A stretch of 64,000 bases of DNA from Cordia subcordata. Its lineage: Eukaryota > Streptophyta > Magnoliopsida > Boraginales > Cordiaceae. A program made the position numbers and the translations under genes. The stretch lies in contig JAPTOF010000011.1 in NCBI GenBank assembly GCA_028554755.1, positions 5,608,501 to 5,672,500 on the forward strand, given 5' to 3'. Of the stretch, positions 55,301 to 64,000 are shown one piece after another; position 1 is the first letter of the stretch; the number at the start of each line of letters is the position of its first letter. The notes under the pieces are model-generated. The model worked only from the letters and a program-made list of their open reading frames with translations, was not told the DNA's origin and made no database searches.

Positions 55301-56281
55301 CTGGCTCTTTTTTCTTCTTCATGGATATATATGCATCTGCAGTGACTTTACAATCTTCCTTATTATTGTTTTCAGCTTCAGATCTCATTATCTTTCTTTT
55401 TTTTTTTTTTTTTTAATGTATACTGATGATAGACATGTTCAGATATTATTATTATTATTTTTTTCATTTTTGAAGATGATATGTTGTGTTACAATGAAGC
55501 TAAACTATCATGTACGGCTGAATAGCAGTTGTTAGAGGATTAGTTGTACAAAAATATACTAGTCTCTTTGCATTTACGTGCAAATGTGAAAAGGTTGTGT
55601 GTCTCTTAGCCCATAGGTCTTATTTGTGAACCCTTTCTGTGCAGATCAAGTCAACTCAAATGTCTTCGCCTTGCACGTTGTTTTGATATATCAGCTGACG
55701 GTTTAAGCGAAGCAGTTAAGCAATTACCACATCTGGAGGAGCTGCACCTCCAATTCACCCCGATCCATGAAAAAGGTATTGAAGCTGTTGGCCAGTCTTG
55801 CCCCATGCTGAAGTCATTTACACTGATAGACCGAGGATGTAGACGCCCACTCACAGAATGTGATCATGAGGCATTAGCTGTCGCAAAAACCATGCCTGAA
55901 TTGCGTCACCTTAGACTTTTTGGAAATAAGATGACTAATGAAGGTTTACAGGCTATTCTTGATGGTTGTACCAAGCTTGAGTCTCTTGATCTACGTCACT
56001 GTTTTACGGTTGAACTTGGAGGGGAATTAGGAAAAAGATGTGCTCAGCAAATTAAAGATCTCAGGCGCCCCAATGATTCCACTCAAGATTGTGAATGGGA
56101 TATTGGTGTCTTTGACTGGAGATTTGAAGATGATTATCCACCTGGGTTTTCTGATATCGACTCCTATTATGATTATGATTACGATTATGAAGATTTTGAT
56201 TATGATGATTTTTGCAATCCTTATCTATTCTCTGGTGGCAGTGAAGATTCTGACTATGAAGCACTGTTTGGAATATATTGA
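51772..56281 (+). CDS. RRM/CCHC-knuckle/F-box/LRR fusion protein
   Basis: Three exons: 51772-52108, 53333-53720, 55645-56281; all phases match, giving 453 residues. Residues 1-70 are an RRM (VYVGNL, GGYAFVDF), then a Gly/Arg linker and a zinc knuckle CYNCGEPGHFARNC (about 95-108), the layout of plant RSZ21/22 SR proteins but without the RS tail. Exon 2 gives a basic, NLS-like stretch (KKKGVKPYQRGRKKK), a Pro run and an F-box (WLELPEDVMGKIL...VCTAWR, about 148-195). LRR-like repeats and an acidic Asp/Tyr-rich tail follow, as in SKIP19-type F-box proteins. Exon 2 has no ATG before the F-box and an in-frame TAA lies just upstream, so a separate F-box start is unlikely. F-box proteins recruit substrates to SCF ubiquitin ligases; RNA or splicing links are inference. 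Intron-1 retention would give a 143-residue RSZ-only protein ending at 52203. Confidence 0.82.
52290..52430. repeat. TG/TATG-rich repeat in intron 1
   Basis: GT and GTAT runs, plus a duplicated unit TGTCTATGTGGTAAATTTCG (about 52335 and 52407). Confidence 0.92.
52557..52694. repeat. about 32-bp tandem repeat in intron 1
   Basis: Four to five diverged copies of a GCCAAATTTGAGGCAAATTC-type unit, ending AAATGGCC. Confidence 0.85.
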
Positions 56282-56714
56282 TATCAGAAATATCCAGTTC
56301 ATCAAAATGCTTAGATAAAATTATAGTAACATTCAAGGCTCACGAGATGGGGGTTGGTTTTTATGTTCTTATACCCTCCCTAGTTGGTTCCGCAGGTGTT
56401 TTACAGAAGAGACAGTTTGAAGCTGCTCGACTCGTCTCCCTAGCGTCAGTGATGCATTCTCGGTCATTGCTCCGTGGAGCGAGTAGAACGAGCGAAAAAG
56501 GTGTTTCATAGATCAATGGCATCGGAGGTTTGCTGCTGCTCTTCTCTTCTTTTGTAAAGTCGCTGCTGTCTCTCTGCTTAATAATTTACTTGTTTGACTC
56601 GAATGATGTGTTTTTGTGTTTCGTCTCTATCAATATATGAAGGATATAATTATCCTCAGTTATATTTTGGAGGATTTTACCCCCGAGTTTTCCCACTTGT
56701 GTCTTGCTTTTTGT

Positions 56715-56982
56715 TGTGTTTGTTATAATCTTATTTTAAAATGTTTATCCTATAATTAAAATGAAGGTATATTTAAGATTTGAGCCATCTCATCACATGC
56801 GTCTATTGAAAACTCAAAACAAATTATATTTTTTATCTTATAAGAAATAATTAATTCATCCTATTTTATTTTTCACAACTAGAGAATGTATGGTACATGT
56901 GATAAGATATTTTAAATTTTAATAAGATATTTTCAAAATTTAATAGGATAAATATTTTAAAATAAGATCATTCTAAACACAT
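56715..56982. mobile_element. MITE family B, copy 2
   Basis: About 268 bp with long inverted ends: TATAATCTTATTTTAAAAT at the left and ATTTTAAAATAAGATCATT at the right, with matching flanking bases (TGTGTTT/AAACACA). Non-coding. It lies about 430 bp downstream of the RSZ/F-box stop codon. Confidence 0.75.
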
Positions 56983-58650
56983 TATTTGTGTGTCCATTTG
57001 TTGTGTATGGGAACCAGTGACTGCTACGGTAGCAAAATAGAGATCATTGCGGACGTCACTGGACTTGGTTTTCCAGTCCTCTATGGTGATGCCTGCCTTA
57101 ATTGTCCCCGGAAAGACAAGAATGGCAAGCGACGCGGTTGGATTTGGATTGCATTAATGGTGGTGAAGCGATAATATACGTATGATAAAAAAGATGAGAA
57201 TCGGTGATGTTTTGAATCAAATAACAAACTCGCTATTTTGTTACTATTTTTGATTTCTCTCATAATGTTAAAAAAAAAGTTCCAAAGTTTAAAAAATCTG
57301 AGTAACCTGCGCTTACTTTTGCTGGCCGGTTAAAGATTTGAAGGGGTCCCATATTCCCTAAACTCATTAGACCACGAAAGACTAATCAGACAGCTTTATT
57401 GAGAAAAGAATTAGTGAAGAGAACTATACTTTACTATCATAGGGTATCCTGTGACCCCTGACCAATAAAATCTGAAGGGTCATATTGGCTATTGCGACGT
57501 CGAATAAGACATTAAGTTATTTTACAATGCATTAATCTGAAATTCTTGTTTAAATATTTAAGATTATAAAAACTAATAAAACTAATTTCATTAATTGTAA
57601 AATATTTTCAAATATTATTCCAAATTACTCGCCTTTCAATCTTTGATCACGCCAAAAGTGGCTCATGGAAGTTGCCAACTTGAAAGTGACGTACCCGCTA
57701 CCCACTACCCGCTACGAGCGCTTTGGACGCTTCTACTTTGCAAAGGCGTTACGTGTGGATCAAGATTCAGGGCCTCTTTATATTGTCCATTTTCTGAACG
57801 AAAAGGTATTTTTTTAAAAAATAGATTTTTGTAATATATATTTTAATAAGATTTTAAAAAAGTTGAAATTTTAAAAAAAAGTTCGATTTCAATTTTTTCT
57901 AGAAGTCCGAAATTATAACTTCTCAAAAATATTCCTTTTTTCAAGAGTTAAAGAAAACGCTTTTAAAAAATGCCAATCCAATCAAGCCCTCAGGTTATGG
58001 TTGACTAATGCAATGTTGCACCCATTAAATTAATAAAATGATCATATATATATATATATATGTACATGTGTATGTGTACGTGTGTGTGTGTATTTATCAT
58101 TTTTAATCATTCTCACATTAAATGTAACCTAATTTCTAAAAGAAAAATGATCGGGAATGGTAAATTTAATATAAAGATGATAGAAAATAGTAAGATATTA
58201 TATCAATGAAAATATTAATCCAATGGTAACGGTGCAATGATGGCATGTTGCACTCATTAGAAAGACTGACAATAAAATTATTTCGACAGGGCATTAAATT
58301 TAAATACTAAAAAGATGATTAGTGAAAGAAAGAAAAAGATTGTTGAAAAAAATTACTTTTCTTTATTAATTTAATAAACGACGGAAATAATCATACGATT
58401 ATTATATATGTAATATGTACCCTAAAAAGTTTGTCCCTACGCTAGGGTTATAATCTCAACCAAATCCCTAAAATCTTAAAAATCCGTTGAGTAAAATCTT
58501 ACCGGATAATTTCGTAATCCAATTCACAAAGAACTCGTATCGTTGAATGAGTGCAATAATCATGGACGACTACTAATTAATGCACAGCAGGTAGGACATT
58601 CAAAGAGAAGATCAGAGGAAGCCATTCTTTCGTTCGTGCAATTTGATGAA
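56983..58650. other. intergenic, with one MITE-like element
   Basis: No gene recognised. 57000-57175 reads as a short open frame (CYGSKIEIIADVTG...) without a family I know. A TA/TG-rich stretch is at about 58045-58092. Confidence 0.6.
57769..57991. mobile_element. MITE family A-like element
   Basis: Imperfect inverted ends (AGGGCCTCTTTATATTGTCC and, on the right, GCCAATCCAATCAAGCCCT) around an A/T-rich body with AAAAAGTT-type internal words like those of the 8579 copy. Confidence 0.5.
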
Positions 58651-58652
58651 TG

Positions 58653-59783
58653 ATGGCTCGTGGAATGGATATCTTGAAGCCACTTGTATTTGACAATGGA
58701 ACTAAGACCACTAAGGTTTGTATCGAGATTAAGATTCTTTCATATTAAAACTTATCTCGTAATTCTATACATGCCTTCTCAGCTCCTTAACTGCACAAGG
58801 TTTTGTTCGTTATCACCAGAGGGGATGATATGGAGAAGATTTGGATCATATCTTCTACGAAGAGCTTTGTGTTTCACCTAAATTGCATTCGGTCCTTCTC
58901 ACTGAAATGTTTTTTAACCCGAAACCGAATCTAGAAAAGACAACCGAGATCATGTTTGAAACGTTTGGTGTCCCCGGCCATTTATACCATCATTCAATCA
59001 AGTTGCTTCTCTGTATTTAAATGTTTATACAACTGGTAAGTACCATATAGAGAAAGATAAAGATGATAACGTATTGAGAAATTTTATCTTCTAGCTCTTG
59101 TCAATAGTGCTCATGCCATTTCACGATTAGATCTTTCTAGATTTTGAACAGGAACTACAATGCATGGGTAGGAGGATCAATCCTCGCATCACTTGATACC
59201 TTCCAACAGGTAATGTTACATTTTCAAACAAATTTCACAAATAGTCCTCAATGTTTATAAAACATATTAATTTTGTCTCCATTGTTTTAAAAGTAAATTA
59301 TTTGGTTAAAAAAAAGGAGGAATTAATTGGATTCAAGAGTGACTCACTTAGTGACCAAATGTTTATAAAAGTCTTAATTCCATCTCTGATTTTAGTCCTC
59401 AAAAGAGAGTCAAGTGACCTGTAAGTGACCCACTAATGGCGATAAAAGTTACACCTTTTGTTTTATTTGGGACTAAGTGAGTTATTTTTAAAAGAATAAA
59501 AATCAAATAGATATTTTTTTTCAAATATTGGGACCAACTAAGTCACTTTTGAAATTTTAGGGACAAAATTAACACTTTTAGTAAATTATTAAGTACTAGT
59601 TGTGACTACTTTCCTAATGTCTTCCTATGTTACTATTATTAAAAGACTTGGTAAGAAAATACATATACTAACCAAGCGTATCTTACGATATTGATTTTGT
59701 ATTTAATTGTACAGATGTGGATCATCTCAAAGGTTGAGTATGATGAGTTTGGTCCAGCAATTATTAATCGGAAGTGTTTCTAA
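58653..59783 (+). pseudogene. decayed actin gene
   Basis: ATG at 58653 opens with a diverged actin N-terminus (DILKPLVFDNGTK). At about 58825-58990 the sequence around DDMEKIW, then in another frame [20 protein letters not shown] and MFETFGVP, matches the middle of actin. At 59148-59208 and 59715-59783, spliced with GT-AG sites, lie WVGGSILASLDTFQQ and MWISKVEYDEFGPAII...RKCF with a stop, the actin C-terminus. Large parts are missing and frames change, so no working actin is possible. Retained introns mean it arose by DNA duplication, not retrotransposition. Confidence 0.8.
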
Positions 59784-60013
59784 TTCATTCTAGGATCTGC
59801 TTTCTTACTTGTAGGAAATGGTTTTTCACATGATAAGTTGATTTTGAGATGAGTTATTAAACAGAAAGATAATTTGTTGATTTGGACTATGGAAAAGTCT
59901 GCAGTTTTTAATATGTTATTTTTTTCATTTGTCCAATATTTTATATATATTTTACCGTCTTTGAAGAGATTAATCAGATGGAGGGTTACATAATAACATC
60001 CAAAAAACTTCCG

Positions 60014-60014
<1 letters not shown>

Positions 60015-60078
<64 letters not shown>

Positions 60079-60080
60079 AT
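60015..60080. repeat. (AAT)n/(AAAT)n microsatellite
   Basis: About 10 AAT units followed by about 9 AAAT units. Confidence 0.97.
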
Positions 60081-60569
60081 ATAGAAATAAAGAAATAAAG
60101 AAGTGTATTTTGCATCATATGTCTACCAAGTGTCGTGTTAATATTAGTTTTGCTATTCTTTTGCCATGTGCCATGTTTTTTGCACATTTTTTAAAAGAAA
60201 ATGATTAAAAAATTTATTTAAAAAAAAGACAAATCTATTATCTTAAAAAGATGTCTAATAAATGATGAAAATGTATCAATCTATATCAATATTCACGATT
60301 TTTTCCCTAAATTATTAGACTTTACAAAAATATAAAATTTGTATTCAATTTCAAAAATTTAATATGACAAAATATATTTATGGTTATCTCTTACGTTAAT
60401 TGTCAAAATTGACCATTAATGACTATAAAAATATAATAATACTCAATTTTCCCATTTATCATATAAGTAATATCATATTATATAAATATTGAAATAATTG
60501 TTCAAAATACTTTTTAATTTTGAAATTATTATATAAATTTTAATTTATATCACATCATATAAATATTGA

Positions 60570-60601
60570 AATGTGTACATCTCACGGGTAGACACACTAG
60601 T
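60570..60601 (+). mobile_element. possible diverged Helitron 3' end
   Basis: TCTCACGGGTAGACACACTAG followed by T resembles the 50078 terminus (CACGGGTCTATACTAG then T). The hairpin stem is poorly kept. Confidence 0.4.
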
Positions 60602-61599
60602 CTTCATATAAATGAGGCGACTTTGCGAGATGTATCCTTGAAGATTTCTAATTTATGTGTATTTTGCCATCCATGACCTGTTGATTCTTCATTCTTTAAT
60701 GCTTAATTTGGGGGCCAATTAACCTAAATAATATGGAAATTTAAAAATCCCAAACTAAGATATGATAAAATAGTTTTCCCAAGGCAACATTTTTGCTAAA
60801 TTATTTAACACGCGAAGATTTAATTTTGGAAAAGATGGTAAGCTTTAGTGCATGAACTTTGAAAGATAAATTTTAGAACTTTTAATAGATGGGGTTGAAC
60901 TTAAAAAAAAAAAAAAAGAACGTTTTACCCATCATTAGGTAACAGTATTAATTCTGTGTTTACTTGGCATTTTTTTTCTTTTAAAAACTTAGATGGCATT
61001 TTAGTTTTCTTTTATAGTTTAGGTAAAATTTTCTTAATATCTAGGATTTTCAAGGTATATATGTGTTATCGTATTACTATTTCTAGTTTCTAAGATGTAC
61101 ATATATTCACCGCCTTGTTTTGTTAGTATATCATAACTTATTTCCTTTTAATTTTTTAGTACTTAAAATGCATGATTAATTTATAATTTTTATAGTTTAA
61201 ATATATAAAAAAAGTTTTATATTAAAAGAAAGAAAAAAAATGTAGATTAATTTATATTCCCATAGCCCACAACAAAATTTTCAAAATTTGTATATGGTGC
61301 ACATATATGTGATAGCTTATAATCTATAAGTTTATGTGTATGTGCCACACAAGAGTTGGATTCTCATGCAGGAAAGTCCACCTAAGTTATGAAAGAAAAA
61401 TAAAATACCACTTAAGATTTGAAAGAAATAAGTAACACCACATAAGCAAAATATTTATACCATTACTTTATAGTGTGTAAACTATCACTTTTTCATAAGT
61501 TGAAGCACTTCTATTAAAGGTTTGAAGTTTAAGTCCTTAATTCCATATCTTGCAATGTTCAAGACGATTACCTTTTTCTTTTAATTTTTGCGAAATGAG

Positions 61600-61990
61600 T
61601 TGACACTAGAAAGATGTAGCTTTTTGTCAAATGATTTAGCACTGGGAAGATTTAACTTGTTCCCAAATGATTTGGCACTAGGATGTGAATAATCTTTTTT
61701 TTTCCCCCGAAGTCCATTAATCATTAGGCATAAACAGTTTTTTTTTTGTTTTTTCTTGAATAATTCTTTTTCCAGTCTTCTAATTGTTAGGCATTTGCAA
61801 TTTTATTTTGTTTTTTTTTTTGGTGCCTAACCATTTGGCACAAAATAATTTTTTAATTTTTTTGAAGGCACTTAACCATTACCAGTACCTGAATTTTTTT
61901 TTTTTGCAGTTGCCTAATTGTTAGGCGCTTGTGATTTTGTTTTTTTTTTTTCCTTCCTTTTTTTGACGCCTAACAATTTGGCACCACATG
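61600..61990. repeat. array of degenerate GCCTAA..TTAGGC palindromes
   Basis: Short palindrome-like words recur about every 50-70 bp between T-rich runs: ATTTGGCACTAGG (61668), TTAGGCAT (61722, 61786), GCCTAACCATTTGGCAC (61832), GCCTAATTGTTAGGCGC (61911), GCCTAACAATTTGGCACC (61966). Confidence 0.7.
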
Positions 61991-62230
61991 AGTGTAATAA
62001 ATGAGAGTGTAACAAAATAAGCATATCGCATGTATACATAATTAATCATGCTTGTCTATATAAATATATCAAAAAAAATTTGTGTTAAATTAACAATGTA
62101 CTAGATATAATAATATACAGCTGCAAACTAATTACATCTAAAATATAAATTGTTGGAAAATAGTGATAGAATTTATAAAAGATTCCCACGTTAATATAAA
62201 TATATTCACTATATAAACTAACTAACATGG

Positions 62231-62838
62231 TATTAGAGAAAAAAAAATACAAGCAATATTCTTAAAAAAACGCAAACCAAATCAAGATTGAGGTTCGAGT
62301 TACACTGGATATCCTTAAGGATTTAGTGCGTCATTGTGGTGCTGCAGGCTTCGTAGCATAATCTTCCTAGGATGCAACGATCTTTTCTTTCGTAATAGTA
62401 GCATTCCAAACTACGAAGCTAATGAACTCAAAATAAGATAAACTTTCTCAAAAGAAGAATGCTAAGACTCTCTAAACCTATGTGTTAGCTAATTTTTTTT
62501 TCATGGCTTGAAATGCCAGAGGAACAAGCCTTATACAGGCCAAAAAGCAAACTAAAAGCCAAGAAAATTTGAATAGAGTACTTGAATTTTGCAAAGCAAA
62601 GCACATGTGTCTTAATTCCTTGTATCTTAACTCCTTGCACATCTAAGTAAGAGAGTAATGAAAAAAATAAAATATAATAATTGGTAAAAATAAAAAAAAA
62701 TATTAGAGCTAAAACATATATGTATATATAGAAACTTTAGTATTACTTTTTGTGTGTTAAACTCACTTTACCAATTATTTACCTTAAAGTTTCTCTTTCT
62801 ACTTATAATTTTCATTCACTACTCACTAACATCTAATA
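62231..62838 (-). repeat. 3' LTR of the second copia element
   Basis: On the minus strand it starts TATTAG two bases from the purine tract and ends CTAATA: a perfect 6-bp inverted pair, 608 bp. It shares ordered blocks with the left LTR (GCATCCTAGGAAG, ACTAAATCCTTAAGGA). Confidence 0.7.
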
Positions 62839-64000
62839 ATCCCCCACATGAATAAAAATTATCAGGCCCAGATCCAAGTGTAGACACTAGAAAGAGTTTT
62901 AATAGAAAGATACTGCTTCGAGATAGGTGGCTTTTGGCCTTGAAATTTCTCTAGTGAGAATCATCGAATTTATTCACTAACCAGTAATACGTTCTAAACT
63001 GCATAGCTTTTGTATAAACTAAGACAGCACAACTCACACAGTATACCTTTTTCACCTTATTTAACTCTCACAGTTGTTTTCATTTCGACCCTGAACTACT
63101 CTCGATATTTATGACTATGAGATGATATAGCCTCTGATTCTTTTAGAAGCAGCTCCACTTCATACTCACATAGGTAATTATTTATGAAGATTATCCTACA
63201 ATACTCCACTTGGTCTTTCCAAGCTATAAAAGTCATTAAAAGCAAAGCTTAATCTAAATTTCAGAGGCAACACTACTTGCTCATCATAGGAATAGATAGA
63301 AGGACTAACCTCTATAGTGTTCTAATAGAATCAGCATAATTCAATTTTTCCTTTGAACCAAGAGCCAGGAATCTCTTGTCAACAAGGTAAGGTTGTTAAC
63401 TATTGCAGTCTTTAGAAATAGGCTTAAGACCCATCTCGCTCAATGATATATATACTTGCTCTTTATTCAAATATTTTGTAAGCTTATCTGCAAAGTTACC
63501 AATTAATTTTACACAATCAATATTGATAACACCATTAGAGAGCAACTGTCTAACAGAATTACGTCCACAACGAATATGTCTAGACTTACAACATATACAC
63601 TACTTTGTGTTGTTTCGATTGCCAATTGACTGTCGCAATGTATGCTGATAGCTGACACAAGTTTCAACCAATTTGGAACATCCTACAAAAAATTGTCGAA
63701 GCCACTCAACTTCTTCTATAGTTCTATCCAAAGCTATAAATTCAAGTATTTAACATTAGAGATCTAATTGGTATCATAATACCCTTTTGGTACAGTTGGA
63801 TATCTAGTATAATGCAAGCCATAATCCAAAGTGTACATTAAATACCTTAGTAGCAATCCAGTGTTCTTATCATGGATTGCTAGTATACCCACTTAGCTTA
63901 CTTACAACATAGACTATATTAGGTCTGGTATAATATGTGATATACATAAGGCTCTCAATAATGCGTGAATACTCCAATTGAAATATTGCTTCTCTAGTAT
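62231..64000 (-). mobile_element. second Ty1/copia element, 3' end, decayed
   Basis: On the minus strand from the right edge: RT/RNase H relics (EYSRIIESLMYI near 63970, EFIALDRT and EVEWLRQF near 63700-63750, then DKLTKYLNKEQV-like words near 63460), a 3' untranslated region related to that of the left-edge element, a GTGGGGGAT purine tract and an LTR. Coding frames are broken many times. The element runs beyond the window. Confidence 0.8.

Noticed and set aside
62226..62241. TGGTATTAGAG looks like the initiator-Met tRNA primer-binding site after an LTR ending CTAACA
   Set aside because: Read on the minus strand it is the end (CTAATA) of the right copia LTR, which is better supported by the purine tract at the other side and by similarity to the left LTR.

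Overview
This is a plant nuclear DNA window, about two-thirds A+T. It carries spliced genes with GT-AG introns, plant-only protein families (BZR1-type and plastid-type beta-amylases, a SKIP19-type F-box/LRR protein, a plant DAG-lipase-like enzyme), Ty1/copia retrotransposons, MITEs, Helitron-like ends and a fossil caulimovirid (plant pararetrovirus). It looks like a eudicot; I cannot name the species.

Layout. 1-5001: the 3' part of a Ty1/copia element on +, with at least four coding lesions and a complete 3' LTR. 5002-16.4 kb: A+T-rich intergenic DNA with MITEs, tandem repeats and microsatellites. 16.8-20.5 kb (+): five-exon DAG-lipase-like gene. 22.7-35.5 kb (-): two adjacent, same-strand beta-amylase genes with the same exon plan. 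The upstream one (31.3-35.5 kb) encodes a plastid-type BAM2-like enzyme with both catalytic glutamates. The downstream one (22.7-29.3 kb) encodes a BZR1-domain/beta-amylase transcription factor whose second catalytic glutamate is glutamine. 35.7-43.9 kb: repeats and a LINE RNase H relic. 43.9-49.75 kb: a rearranged endogenous caulimovirid (-), bounded by two 139-bp direct repeats that encode a conserved ORF on the opposite strand. 50.05-50.08 kb: a good Helitron 3' terminus. 51.8-56.3 kb (+): a three-exon gene joining an RSZ-type splicing-factor N-terminus (RRM plus CCHC knuckle) in frame to a SKIP19-like F-box/LRR protein. 58.65-59.78 kb (+): a decayed actin gene. 62.2-64.0 kb (-): the 3' end of a second, related and more decayed Ty1/copia element.

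Most notable are the RRM/zinc-knuckle/F-box/LRR fusion, the pairing of an apparently active BAM2-like enzyme with a catalytically altered BZR1-BAM whose promoter has a palindrome resembling the BZR1-BAM target site, and the selected-looking ORF in the pararetrovirus boundary repeats. Exon limits were set by hand from splice consensus, reading phase and family likeness. No database search was run.
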